A stretch of DNA of 64,000 bases from Flectonema sp. DT1601. Its lineage: Eukaryota > Euglenozoa > Diplonemea > Diplonemida > Diplonemidae. The stretch covers positions 124,001 to 188,000 of the forward strand of contig OZ025827.1 of the NCBI GenBank assembly GCA_964019425.1, read 5' to 3'. Positions 32,147-43,818 of this stretch are shown here, piece after piece (the stretch's first letter is position 1; each line of letters opens with the position of its first letter). A program made the translations under genes and the position numbers. The notes below the pieces were generated by a model. That model saw only the letters and a list, made by a program, of their open reading frames with translations. It did no database searches and was not told the origin of the DNA.

Positions 32147-33270
32147 TACGACCATGTGTGCCATGTGCCCACATACTACGAAAGAAAATAAAAACCCTCG
32201 GAACAGTACACAGTACCGAGGATCGTTCATCCCCAGTTATCCAAAGCATTATAATTGTACTGTGGGCTTACCGAAAGCTTTATAAAAGCACCACAAAAAT
32301 TGGGCAGCACATAACCATATCACTCAGCAAGAAATGAAAACAAAATGATCAGGTAACATGATAGTCAGTTTATGGTTATAACTGCACCGATCTTATGAGG
32401 GGACTACTTTCGTATTTCTAACTGAATTGAAATACAAAAAAGACAAGTAAACCAGACAACACCTGTCTAAGTAGTATCTGTAAAAAATACTCTTGCTAAA
32501 GACTAGTGAGGGAGTTGGTGAAGGGAAATTAAAAACACCAAACCAGACATAAACAGTTCCAAAGTGATTGAATGCAAAATGATGATCTTCTTTCCTCGAT
32601 GAGAAGAATGGTCTGGTGGGGCACGTTATGCAAAGAGCATAACCGGTATCTCGACCTTTGAGAAAAAGCAGAGGCAAAAAAGAAAAAGAAAATACACGAG
32701 TGTCGTAATCACATAAGTCGCTTGCACAACTCATCGTCGCAAGTGATTTTTCCTCATAACCAATCAGAAGAAACATAGAATCCTCAGTACTTGTCAACAC
32801 ACACAAAATAATAGCATGCTGACGAAATTTTGTTGCTTGTATTCTGAGGGGTACGAAAAAAAAAAAAAAATGCTTTTTTTTTTCTTACCTGAAGGTTCTT
32901 GTCAAAAAAAAATACGAATAAGATAAAAAAAAAACAAAACATAACAAACGAAGATAAATAAATAAATACATAAATAGAAATGACAACAGATAAGAACAAT
33001 AAGCAAAACACTAATCTCTGGCTCCTGCATACAAAACATGGGTGGTGCCAAATTCCTTTTTTTTTTTTTTTTTTTTTTCTGTGAGGAATGGGATGAAAAA
33101 AGAAAGAAAGAAGGAATACTAATGCCACGCCTGGATTCGCTAATTTTAGGTTGCTTTTTTTTGCAAAGAACACTTCGCACTCCTACTCTGGAATGGGTCA
33201 TGTCTACAGCAGGAATGCTGAGTGACGGTTATCTCTGCTTAATAATGCCAAAAGAAGGAAAAAAGAAAAA

Positions 33271-33394
33271 AGAACCATTCATTTTGTTGATCGCAGCTAG
33301 TTTTGCTGGCGCACAGGGAAATAGATAACATGACATAATAAATAAACGGCTCTTAATCTGAATAGTTTCTTCTCCGACTTCGTCGGTGCAAAAA
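33271..33394 (+). repeat. SINE-like repeat, copy 2
   Basis: Same family as 3411-3552, with GGCGCACAGGGAAATAGATAACAT and AATCTGAATAGTTTCTTCT. Its 3' end folds as a perfect 5-bp stem (CCGAC-TTC-GTCGG), then TGCAAAAA. It lies just beyond the stop codon of the cyclase gene, so it probably lies in that gene's 3' UTR. The tail is short and decayed. Confidence 0.6.
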
Positions 33395-33417
33395 TCAAAT
33401 CAAACAACTTAATAATT

Positions 33418-36400
33418 TCATCTCTTCGACCAACATCTTGGTACGAATGTATCACAAAATCCGTATTTATCAACCAGTTGCCTTCTCCTTGTTGTTTCTT
33501 CTCCAGTCCATAGAACCAATGCTGACAGAGCATAATAAGAACCCAACGGAAGAGATGACTTTGATAGAGCAAGTACTCGAAGTTTATTCACCGAACGAGA
33601 TGAAATATACTTCCGAAATAAAACACAAAGCTCCATCGCAGATACACAAATAGATGACGGATTTCGAGAATAAAGAGGTTGCAACCAATTTAAAATTCCA
33701 ATTGCGTCACTATTTGTGACCGCACCAATCTTATGAAGAACAATCAAAAGCCAAAGGAAATGAAACATCGGAGGAGACATAGTTGGAGATAACCATATTT
33801 CTGGACTGTTCGCCTGTATGCTCTTCAAAGCAGTACAGGCTTTATCAGTGGTATCATTGTTTGCTAACGAAAGCAGGTATATTGCCTTTAGAGAAGGATC
33901 GTCCATTGAATAAGAAGACTCTGAAATTAGATCGAAAATGTGACTTCTATTTCTCGGTTTTTTCTGATATCCTTTTACAGAAAATATCGTATCACAAAAC
34001 AGTTGGTAAATCGAAGATTGAAAATACTTGTAATTAGAAGACGATTTTAAGGCTCCTTGTGAAGCAACCCTTAACACATCAATAGCTTCATGTTTTCCCA
34101 TTATTACCATCGCTGATGCGAGTAGGGCCGGTTGAGCTATCGAGACAAGAGGATCGGTAGAGTCGCTGAAGTGTTTTTTCAACACATTAATACTCTGGGA
34201 AGGGTTAATATGAACGAGTAACATCATCGTTGTCAGATCTCCATCACTCACTTCCTTAACACGAACATCACAAACTTCTCCATCAAAAAAGTTAATCAGC
34301 TGCTCGATGTCGTTGGCGTTTATCGTAACGTCGCTGTTGATATTCTTACTCGTCCTTTTGGAAACTCTAACCTGTTCTCGTTGGTATTGAATTAATTTAA
34401 TTCCCGTTGCACGAAATAGTTCCCATTTAGAAGTCAATAAAGACATGTGCATTATCGCTCTCACTGAAGTTAATTCTTCGCTACTCCCCCGAAGTTTGTC
34501 TGCCTGTGAGAGTGATGGAAAAGCGATAGCACTCTTAACACAAAGACAGCCTTTCGACCGACGAGCGTACTTTTGAAGATCTGCTAACTTGCTGTGTGGA
34601 TGTCGAAAGAATCTCTGGTGAGCCTGTCGAAACTCTCCGACGATGACCAGCAGTTCGATGGCTCGCCAGAGCCAGCAGGCGACTTCTGCTGGCGGGGCCA
34701 GGTAAGCTTTCTTGCGGAGTGCAACTCCGTAGATGCTGCTGTAGGGAGAGGCGTCGCCATCATTTTCAACGCTGCCACCCGTGGATCCGATATCATCACC
34801 AGCTGAGAGTTTAATACATTTTTCATAATGAGTGAATGAAGTGTGGTATTCTCCTTTTCGATATGCTTCTGAAGCGGTCAATGCATGCCACTCACTCGCA
34901 CTCGCAGCAAAGTCGCCCTCTTCAAAGTGATGTGCTACATCAGACTTCTTGAAACAGTTATCTAGTGACTCCCAAGTATTCTCCATGGCGTGTCCTATTT
35001 GAAGATGTAATTCAGTCTTCTGACTGGCAAGCATTGTATTGTATTGCGTCACAGCTAAGGCACGACTTGCGTAAGCGAAGTAGTTTTCATCATCGCATCG
35101 AATTAGAGTTCCGTTTTTAACAAGAGTTCCAAGACCAGCCATGAGTTCATCTTTACTATAACGATAATTACAACAGGTTTCTAGTAGCTCTGCTGTGAAA
35201 GGTTTGCCAATTACAGCAGCGATGTCGAGTATTTCTCTTGGAGCCCCTTCTAAGTAAGCCATTAGTTTATCGAGTGTTCCCATTGCACTGGTTTCAACTG
35301 TTTGAAGATTCTTTAAAACTGTCTGAAAGTTAAAATCGTGAATGAGTACTTCAGCAACCTTGTCTGAGCTGAGAGCGATAATTCCTTCTTTCAGTAACAC
35401 CTCTAACGCCTGAACAGTAATCGCAGGACTGCCATCGCAGTACCGAACGAGGACGTCTATAAGAGCTGTTTCAACTTGATTCGCATTAAGAAACCACTCA
35501 CATAATAATATTGACTCATCTCTTGATAAAGGTTGTAATTCAACTGTATTGACGGGTATGCTGACAGGGATTCGAAACGAATCCGACGAATTACTTCCAC
35601 AACTCGATACCAAATCACAAACATCATCAACAAGGAATGCCACAAGATTACTCTTATGACCATCAGTACATAACATCGATACTCGATTGTCAGTTTCTAG
35701 AGAGTCGGCTACTGATCTAAACAATGCTGGGCCACTATTGTTGTCCATTAGATTTATGTCATCGACGAGGAGAATAACAGCTCGTTGTTTTGAACTCATT
35801 TTAATAGCAAATAAATTCAAAATGAATGACATAACACTCGGAAGGAGTGATTGATTGATTTCAAAACCCCCTCCAACCTTCGCTTGAGCTTTTAACGCCT
35901 TCTTTACATTATCAGAGAAGTCACTGCCGTCGATATCAGAATGACACCATTCTTTATCTCCTTGATCGACACCAATTCTACGAATAAGATGAAGAATACC
36001 TCCGTTGGCAGTTCCTTTCATCATTTGACGAGGATTTAGTCTGATGGCTGCGAAGTTATCAGTTGGTAGATTATCCATAAAGTAATGCATCATTGACGTC
36101 TTTCCCATACCAGGACCTCCTTTTACTAATAAAATATTAGAAGAAGTCGATGATTCTGAACCTGATGAACTTATACTCTCTGCCAGTAGATCAGAACTCC
36201 CAGGTAAGGTTGGAACTGAGACGTCGGATTGTAGTAGTGCTGCTGATTTGAATTCCGCAAACTTTTTTTTAATACTTTCTCGACCAACAGCTGATTCATG
36301 AATTGGACTTTTACAACGACTGGCTTGAATCGATTGAACAGTTGAAGCAGAGCGAGTAGCTAGAGATCTGACTTCTGCTAATAATCGAACACCACAACGG

Positions 36401-37764
36401 ACATTTCTCCAATTACTTGATGCTTGAGAATGCATAGATCCAACAGAGTACGAACTCTTAGTGGATGTTGATCTCATTGTGTGTGTGAATGACATTGTGT
36501 CTGTTTCATCACTCCAACATGCATCCCAGTTTAGGATACCAATGTTTACCTGAGCATTCTTACCCTTTACAGTTATCGATGATCTTTGTAAGATTGGAAT
36601 CTTTTGAACTTCATTCATGATCGTTTCATTGACTACAATAACACTGTCTGCATCTGTACGAAGTCCGTGTGCCATAAGACGCGAAGAAAGATTTACTGCG
36701 TCACCCAACACTGTATATTCTGCTCTGAATGAATTCCCAACTACACCACAAAAGATTCTATCCTTTGCGATACCAATTACAACTCGACAATCCATTGAAC
36801 GCGCTAATTCTGCTGCGCAATTACAAGCTCTGTCTGCATTCTCAGGATGTGTTGAAAGAGGTAAACCAAAACAGACGAGAGCTACTGTTCCTTTATCATC
36901 TTTTATTAATTTGTTGCAGGAACCTCCGTGTTTTTGAACACATTTTTCCAGTGTGTGTCCGGCTTCAATAAGTGCGTCTGCGTCTTCAGTTCCTCCGATG
37001 TTAACAAACATAACGACCACATTACGAACCTCGCCTCTGTTTACTTTAGTAGTGACACCTTTGTATACAAATCTTTTAAAATCCTGATCCCACTTACGAA
37101 CATTCTTCCTTTTGGGACTGACTGGGAAAACAACAGCAGGTGATCCCTCGGTGTGGAGATTCTCGACGCAGCTTTTCATCTCTTCGTGGATTTCTACTTC
37201 ACCAGCTTTGCCAGCATCACAGGAGTTGACGGCATGCGAGCATGCAGAACCACAAGTAACTGCTGTCCATTTATCTTTTCGAGATGATATCAAAATTCGT
37301 TGAACAGCTCCACACCCGATACCAATACGAAAAGTCACAACTATATTAGCCTTCCCAACAGACATCCGATGTGAAGAAAGTGTTTCACATATTTCTGTCG
37401 CACACTTGTAACAAGAGCTTTCATGTAACGGTCCCGTAAACACAACTAACATTGCATCTCCACCGAACTGAACAACGTCACCATCGTGTGATGCTATAAT
37501 ATATAATACTTTATCAAAGAAGATATTTAGGACCCTTCCAATTAGTTCTGCTCCTTGTGCGCCTCCCTGCTGAGATAGAGTTTCTGTCAGTGATGTAAAC
37601 CCAGCGATGTCCATATTTATTGCTGAGCCACATACTTCAGTCATCCCTTCAGTGAGCGATCCATTCTCTTCCAAGTGGTTAACCACCCACCCCGGAACAT
37701 AGTTGGAGAAGCTTTCACTGGCGTGCTCCAAGCGGGGGGAGTGGGGCGGGTGTGGATCCCGCAT
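33418..37764 (-). CDS. Soluble adenylyl cyclase-type protein (two class III cyclase domains + P-loop ATPase + helical repeats)
   Basis: A 1448-residue, intronless protein with the architecture of ADCY10-type soluble adenylyl cyclase, which makes cAMP. The first cyclase domain (residues about 20-215) keeps both metal-binding Asp: D52 in NMDIAGFTSLTE and D103 in FGGDAML. The second (245-410) lacks the first Asp (MFVNIGG) but keeps KDDKGT and the GDAVNLSSRL stretch that supplies transition-state Asn/Arg in heterodimeric cyclases. Thus C1/C2 would form one active site. A P-loop (GGPGMGKT, 549-556) and ILLVDD Walker B follow, then about 700 residues of TPR-like helices. No membrane helix, unlike trypanosomatid receptor cyclases. 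The start lies 1 nt after TTTCTTTTTTTTTTACAG. Bicarbonate regulation, known for this group, is inferred. Confidence 0.88.
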   Translation of the reverse strand: MRDPHPPHSPRLEHASESFSNYVPGWVVNHLEENGSLTEGMTEVCGSAINMDIAGFTSLTETLSQQGGAQGAELIGRVLNIFFDKVLYIIASHDGDVVQFGGDAMLVVFTGPLHESSCYKCATEICETLSSHRMSVGKANIVVTFRIGIGCGAVQRILISSRKDKWTAVTCGSACSHAVNSCDAGKAGEVEIHEEMKSCVENLHTEGSPAVVFPVSPKRKNVRKWDQDFKRFVYKGVTTKVNRGEVRNVVVMFVNIGGTEDADALIEAGHTLEKCVQKHGGSCNKLIKDDKGTVALVCFGLPLSTHPENADRACNCAAELARSMDCRVVIGIAKDRIFCGVVGNSFRAEYTVLGDAVNLSSRLMAHGLRTDADSVIVVNETIMNEVQKIPILQRSSITVKGKNAQVNIGILNWDACWSDETDTMSFTHTMRSTSTKSSYSVGSMHSQASSNWRNVRCGVRLLAEVRSLATRSASTVQSIQASRCKSPIHESAVGRESIKKKFAEFKSAALLQSDVSVPTLPGSSDLLAESISSSGSESSTSSNILLVKGGPGMGKTSMMHYFMDNLPTDNFAAIRLNPRQMMKGTANGGILHLIRRIGVDQGDKEWCHSDIDGSDFSDNVKKALKAQAKVGGGFEINQSLLPSVMSFILNLFAIKMSSKQRAVILLVDDINLMDNNSGPALFRSVADSLETDNRVSMLCTDGHKSNLVAFLVDDVCDLVSSCGSNSSDSFRIPVSIPVNTVELQPLSRDESILLCEWFLNANQVETALIDVLVRYCDGSPAITVQALEVLLKEGIIALSSDKVAEVLIHDFNFQTVLKNLQTVETSAMGTLDKLMAYLEGAPREILDIAAVIGKPFTAELLETCCNYRYSKDELMAGLGTLVKNGTLIRCDDENYFAYASRALAVTQYNTMLASQKTELHLQIGHAMENTWESLDNCFKKSDVAHHFEEGDFAASASEWHALTASEAYRKGEYHTSFTHYEKCIKLSAGDDIGSTGGSVENDGDASPYSSIYGVALRKKAYLAPPAEVACWLWRAIELLVIVGEFRQAHQRFFRHPHSKLADLQKYARRSKGCLCVKSAIAFPSLSQADKLRGSSEELTSVRAIMHMSLLTSKWELFRATGIKLIQYQREQVRVSKRTSKNINSDVTINANDIEQLINFFDGEVCDVRVKEVSDGDLTTMMLLVHINPSQSINVLKKHFSDSTDPLVSIAQPALLASAMVIMGKHEAIDVLRVASQGALKSSSNYKYFQSSIYQLFCDTIFSVKGYQKKPRNRSHIFDLISESSYSMDDPSLKAIYLLSLANNDTTDKACTALKSIQANSPEIWLSPTMSPPMFHFLWLLIVLHKIGAVTNSDAIGILNWLQPLYSRNPSSICVSAMELCVLFRKYISSRSVNKLRVLALSKSSLPLGSYYALSALVLWTGEETTRRRQLVDKYGFCDTFVPRCWSKR

Positions 37765-39382
37765 TCTGTAAAAAAAAAAAGAAATAATTATTCACAGAAC
37801 ACACAAAACAACAAAAGAATTCCTCAGCGCGTTCATGTGGGTTCTGAAAGTACTGTTTTCTTTTTGTGAGATAACTCAAAAAAGATTTAAAAATTACATT
37901 TCACTTGCTACGGCTTACTACAAACTTCACAGTGGGTGGACAAAAAGTAAATATCCGAATATAAGATGACTACTACTACTGATACAACGGGAAGAGGGGG
38001 CAGACTAAATTACAACACCCAAATCAGGTGTTTAGTTGGTTCTATTTCAGTTAAAAGGTATCTCTCTGTAAGAAGGGACGAGAAGAGGAGAGGGGGAAGG
38101 GGTGGAATGTTTGAATAATCAATATTCGAAAATAAAGATAGCGTTTTTATTTTATTAAAAAAAAAAGTTTTTTATTTTTTATAATAATAAAAGTTGCTTT
38201 TTTTTTTTTGCTTAAGATATATAAGCCAACAAACAAAAAACCGCTAAGCTATATTTTTCAAATATTTTGATGTTCGCTAAACCGAAATAAAACGACTACT
38301 GGAGTTCGGACAATTCACCACCGAAATTTATTTTACAATCAACCCGGGATGACCAACCTGAATCCAATTGCCACTATAGTCTAAACTACTGTAATTCAAG
38401 TTGCCTTATTATTACTATTATTTTTTTTTTTTTTTAAAAAATTGATTCTCAGGCTTTTATAATTCAATAAGTGAGTTCCGATAAACAAAAAAAAAATAAA
38501 AAATAAATAAACTAAACTACAGAAAGTAAATAAAAAATCAATATAAAAATACCTATCCTATACTACAATACAATTTAAAAAAAAAGAATTTTTTTTTTTT
38601 TGACATTTTTTATCCGAACAGCGTTCGCTAAAAAGACAAAAAAAAAAAAAAAAAAACAATAAGACACAAAAAAAAAAACCATTCAAAGCCTTCTATCCTT
38701 TTATGTGTGGGTCGACACAAAGCTTTTTGTTAATCGCAGACAGTAATACTGACAGTACAAATAACGGCCACGAATCCGAAGTTACTCTGACTTCGTAGGT
38801 GCAAAAAAAAAAAAAAAAAAACGCATAATCGCCAAAATACTTTTTCACCCTCAATCAAGGGGGGGCGGGGGAGCTACGACTGACAAAAAGGAAAAAGAAA
38901 AAAACCAGAAGGATCGTTTTTCTGACTGTACACTCAACGTGTTTGACGAAAGGGTAAACACTTATGACAACCCTAATAGGGCAAGGGTAAGCAAGACAGA
39001 TAGAACCACGATACTAAAATGATTTCTTACAGCTAGACTTAATAAACAGCGGTATATGTTTTGAGTATTGCTCGGAAATGTCGATCACCTTATTTTTTAT
39101 TTTTATATTTTTTTTCCATTTACGAGGCGAGAATTAACGAAAAAACTTGGTTATTCAGTGTTCGTGGAGAGGAAGACTCAATGTGAAGCAAAAATAGAAA
39201 AAAAAACTACAACTCAGAGGTTGGGGGAATATAACAACTTCAGTGAATTGGTCTGAGCTGACTCAAATGATGAATCAGATTGTTATTAAACTTCACAACG
39301 AGACGAATACCTACAGGATAGCAGATAATATTTAGAATTGAGTATTACAGTTAGATGGAGAGGTTGAGTTCACTACGATTCT
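37765..39382. other. Gene-free spacer
   Basis: A 1.6 kb A/T-rich spacer between the repeat membrane protein and the cyclase. It begins with the cyclase acceptor (complement of 37766-37768). It contains a partial SINE-like copy at 38727-38821 and several A/T runs, but no gene. Confidence 0.5.
38727..38821 (+). repeat. SINE-like repeat, copy 3 (short)
   Basis: Matches the family start TAATCGCAGACAGTAATACTG (compare 45072 and 33288) and its 3' end CTGACTTCGTAGGTGCA with poly-A. The middle is diverged or deleted. Confidence 0.45.
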
Positions 39383-42300
39383 CTAGACGTGCTTAGCGCT
39401 ACGCAAATCTGCTTCCCAACCACCTGGTGGACGGATGTCACGGTACGAGATTCCACTGTTGTTTGTTGTTGTTAATGTTCGCTGAAATGTTTGTCCTCTT
39501 ATGACTGATGTTGTTAAAAGAGAACTACTGGACACTAAAAAATAATAAATAAATCATACACAGATCCAGTGCCATCACCCCAGTCGATGTCCCAACCTCC
39601 GTCTACACATCTTGAGCTGTTGATAATTCCTGGACACCATTCACCTGCGTAGAGTACTTCTACAGAATCACCTTGTTTCCACTGTTGGTATTTTAATAAT
39701 TATTGTAAGGTAATTACCCTATAGTAGAAGTAAGTTATACACACCTGATAAGGATTACTCTGAGAAGGCATAGATGATTCGCTAGGAACCCTATCGCGAT
39801 CTTGTGGAAGTGCGTATGGACTTCCAAATCCGGGAGAAGCCCCGTAGCCTCCAAAAGGTGGACTATTGCCGTAGTCTCCAGCCTTACGTCTTTCCAACTC
39901 ATCAATATTGTTCTGAATACGAGCAGCGTTCGCTGCTTCTTCCGCTGATGTACTTCCTGCTCCTCTGTTGTTGTACCCAGCCTGGCCAAATTGGTCGGCT
40001 TTGTACTCATCCCTATCTGTCATTTCCTGTTCACGCTCCTTGTTCTTCTTCTTTTTATTGTAACAGTAGCACAAAACAATTATGCAAAAACACAGCAATA
40101 CTCCAACAACAATCAGAATTATTGCCCACGTTGGTAAGGCGTCATCATCGCTGCTGACACCTCCAGGTACAGGTGTTGGTGTGCTTACAGTACCTCCAGA
40201 TACTGGTCCGGTAACAAGCTGGTCAGCAGTATTAATATTGAGCACAGCATTCCTGAGAGGGATGTCTTTGTAATTGTTGAAAATTGGACCTGTACTTGCA
40301 CCATTTCCCTGAACAGCACTCTGTAATAGACCCAAATCCTGGTCTACCAACGCTGGGTTGTAGTCCGAAACAATTACATCAGCTGTGTGTTCCTGCGTTG
40401 TAGTTCCGAGTGCCTGAATTGATCTGCTCGAACGTTCCCAGTTGACATCTGGACGGTAGCAAGTGGTTGTGGATGACACGCATAACAATGAAACTTTCAA
40501 CTCAGCGTCAGTTCTAAAACGGTCTGAAGCCGCTCTTAACTTCTGTTCCAAAGCAATGATAAACCCTGATTGTTCTGTTTCACTAATGATGTCATATGGT
40601 GGAAAGAATCGAAGAGAACTTCTCTTCCACGAACGAGTTGGTAATTTGACGCCAGGCGAAGAGGTAACAGTTCCAGCTTGGCTACATCCCTGCGCCGTAA
40701 AGGATCCGCCATTCACTACACACAAAGGAGTAGCAGTACCTGTGTAGCCAGTTGCACACTGGGCCGTGCAGGTTGTAACTGAGCTGGTACATGTTGAACC
40801 GAAAACATATCCAGTTTGACCAGCTCCTACAGTACATGTATTAATTGAACATCCTGAAACAGAAAGAGTACCCCCATTCGTATTACATGAGTAGGCTGGT
40901 GTCGAAACCTGTCTGTAACCACTGCTGCAGCTGACAACTCCACAGGTGCTGGTGCTAGTACAAGTGTTTCCGTTTGCAAAGGTGTAACCCGGGAATGAAT
41001 TACCAGGTGACTGACACTGATTTAGAGCACATCCAGCCACAGTAAAGATTCCATTAGCAGGACAAGCAATAGTTGGAGTGGCACCATTGTAACCGGTAGC
41101 ACAAGTAACTGTTCCACAGAGAGCAACAGTGTTGCAATTAGCTCCTCCAGCGAATGTGTACCCAACAAGATTTGTAGGGAAGGTACAAGTTCCAGAAGTA
41201 AGCGTACAAGTGTAGCCAGTAACAGTAGCCCTTACAGCAGTGTTTGTACAAGAAGCAACAGGAGTACCAGTACAAGAATATCCAGTCGATACAGTTAATA
41301 ATTGTGTAACAACATCTCCACTTGTAACAGCTGCCGTCGATGTTGTTGTAGTTCCAGTTGGCGGAGTCATTCCCAGCGCACAGACCAATCCAGTGCAAGG
41401 AGGAGGAGTAACAACAGCCCTGCTACCTGCTGTAACACAAGTTGCTGTAATGGGGTTCACACACATGAAGCCAGTTGCTGCTGTAATCCCAGCAGTCACA
41501 ACCTGTCCAGTCGTGACTGCACCGGTAATGGTAGAAACTGAGTTTGCAGGTTGCACTAATCCAGCAGTACAAACGTTCTGTGTACAAGTGTACCCAATAA
41601 CGTCAGCTCTGTTGGGTCCAGCTGTGGCACAGTTTGCTACTGGTGTTCCCGTACAAGTAACACCAGTTGGCTGGACAACATACTGAGTGAGTACAGTACC
41701 CGAGTTGATAGTCGTAGGAAGGGTGACGGTACTTTGCTGAGCATTAAGTGGAATATTGAGACCACCCGTACATGAGATCGCAGTACACGTCAGTGGAATG
41801 GTAGCGGCGCCCCCAGCCGTGAGACAAGTAGCAACACGAGTTCCAGTGCAGGTATATCCTCTGTCAACTGTTGTAATTGTTTGTCCAGTGGAGTAAGTGG
41901 TCATAACATTTCCATTTGTAATACCGGCAGGGAGGGTAACAGAATTGCAAGAAAGTGCCACGCACGCGAACGTTCCGGCTGTCCCAGCAGCAACTGCTCC
42001 AGGTGTCCCACAAACCGCAGTTGCAATTCCAGTGCAAGTATATCCAGCTACTGGAGCCAAGTACTGGGTGACAGTAACTCCTTGGGCAATGCTGGCTGGA
42101 AGTGCAACAGCGCTGCGTTGTGCATTTGCGGGAGGAGTCAATCCTCCAGTACATCCAGGAGATGCAACACAAGTCATTCCGGTAGTTGTAGCAACTGCAC
42201 CAGCAGTCGCACAAACTGCAGTAGGGGTACCAGTACAGGTCTGACCAGCCTGAGCAGTTAAGTGAATCGACACGTCCAACCCGGGAGTAATGGTACCTGG

Positions 42301-43818
42301 GAGAGTAGTAGCAGTACGTTGCGCTCCAGCTGGAGGTGTAAGACCCGTACAAGTAATTGTTGAGCACGTCATCCCAGTAGTTGTTGCAGCATTTGCTCCA
42401 GCAGTCGCACAAACAGCAATCGCAGCGTTCACGCAGGTAAATCCTGTCTGCGCTGTAAGTGATGCAGACACATCGTTACCTGTAGAAATAGTGGTTGGAG
42501 CAGTGCCAGCTAATTGGGCACCTGCTGGAGGAGTAAGTCCACCAGTACAGGCATTAGCTGTGCAGGTTAATCCGGTCGTTGTAGCCGCAGAAGCTCCAGC
42601 AGTCGTACACAATGACATGGCAGTTCCCGTACAAGTCCAACCCGCAGTAGGGGTTACCAAAGCACTAACATCAGCACCGGTAGAAATAGATGCCGGGACC
42701 GGTGTTCCACTGGCGCTTGAGCCAGCAGGCCGAGTAAGTCCACCAGTACAGGCATTAGCCGTGCAGGTTAATCCGGTCGTTGTAGCCGCAGAAGCTCCAG
42801 CAGTCGTACACAATGACATGGCAGTTCCCGTACAAGTCCAACCCGCAGTAGGGGTTACCAAAGCACTAACATCAGTACCGGTAGAAATAGATGCCGGGAC
42901 CGGTGTTCCACTGGCGCTTGAGCCAGCAGGCCGAGTAAGTCCACCAGTACAGGCATTAGCTGTACATGCATATGTTGCAGTAGCAGGGTTATTTCCAGCT
43001 GTTGAACATAACGCGACAGCTGTACCAGTGCAAGCGTAACCGGGGGCAGCAGTCAACAGCCCCGTAACATCAATACCAGTACTAATGCTGGCTGGTATCG
43101 GATTTCCTTGTAGTGCACTACCAGTTGGTGGTGTTAAGGTACCCTGAGTACAGGCATTTGCAGGGCAAGTTATTCCCATCACAGTTGCGGGATTTGCACC
43201 TGCTGTCAGACACGAAGCAGTTGCAATTCCAGTACAGGTGAAACCATTCGCTTGTGTTACGAATGCTGTTAAGACAGTAGCGGTAGCAACAGAACCAGGA
43301 ACCGCAGTCCCGCTCAGTGCTAAGCCGTTCGGAAGTGTGAGGGTTCCAGCAGTGCAGGCATTCGCTACACAAGTCATTCCAGTTGTAGTAACAGGGTTAG
43401 CACCAGCAGTAGTACATACAGCTAGTGGTGTACCAGTACAAGTGTATCCTGCAGTAGCTGTAACAAATGTTGAGAGATTATCATCAGTAGAGACTGAAGC
43501 AGGGATCGCAGTACCAGATAAACTCATTCCAAGTATCGTAGTAATCGCAGCACCAGTGCAGGCATTGTTGGTACACGTTGTTCCAGCGGATGTAGCTGTG
43601 CCACCTGCTGTAAGGCATGTAGCTGTAGCAGCTCCAGTACATGTTTTCCCAGGTGCTGCAGTCACGTATGGCGCCACAGCAACACCCGTTGCAATTCCTC
43701 CAACCGGAAGAGCAACTGCATTACGAGTCATACCCGTTGGTGGTGTTAAAGTGTTACATGACTGACTCAAAACCAACTGTATACCCAACAGTATTACAAA
43801 ACACCGAAATAATATCAT
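39383..43818 (-). CDS. Thr/Cys-rich tandem-repeat membrane protein with spliced SH3/Tudor-like tail
   Basis: Exons 43818-39745, 39681-39562 and 39481-39383 (introns 63 and 80 nt) join in frame to about 1430 residues. A signal peptide (FVILLGIQLVLSQS) leads into about a dozen modules of 60-67 residues, each with CTG-xx-C cysteines, TPPAG and ATTTG-T-C blocks, then three shorter Cys modules (GYTF...C...GC) resembling sushi/EGF-type folds. A juxtamembrane domain follows, then a transmembrane helix (WAIILIVVGVLLCFCIIVLCYCY), a KKKK stop-transfer patch and a Gly/Pro-rich tail. Exons 2-3 add WKQGDSVEVLYAGEWCPG...DIDWGDGT...ISYRDIRPPGGW, an SH3/Tudor-like fold. Two adjacent modules are nearly identical at DNA level (42535-42936, 201-bp period). 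Probably a cell-surface adhesin or receptor. Intron 2 placement is inferred from reading frame. Confidence 0.82.
42535..42936. repeat. Two near-identical 201-bp tandem repeat units
   Basis: Two adjacent 67-codon units within the surface repeat gene differ at only a few bases (for example GCTGTG/GCCGTG and CAGCACC/CAGTACC). The other units of the gene are far more diverged, so this pair is a recent duplication or gene-conversion product. Confidence 0.85.

Larger units (their letters stand above)
29067..33417. other. Long gene-free spacer with repeats
   Basis: A 4.35 kb A/T-rich spacer between the cyclase and the 562-residue protein gene. It holds many A and T runs of 15-33 bases, a 27-bp near-perfect palindrome at 31721-31747, one copy of a 0.2 kb repeat at 31932-32146 and one SINE-like copy at 33271-33394. 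Open frames are short and low-complexity. Its upper end is the cyclase 3' UTR. Confidence 0.55.

Noticed and set aside
32784-33201. Minus-strand frames rich in Phe, Leu and Lys
   Set aside because: Translations of A/T runs with no conserved content, and no acceptor before a plausible start.
42290-43039. A 249-residue plus-strand open frame
   Set aside because: It is the antisense of the repeat membrane protein. The Thr/Ala/Gly-rich codons of that gene leave the opposite strand free of stops; the product is a repetitive Val/Ala/Pro string.
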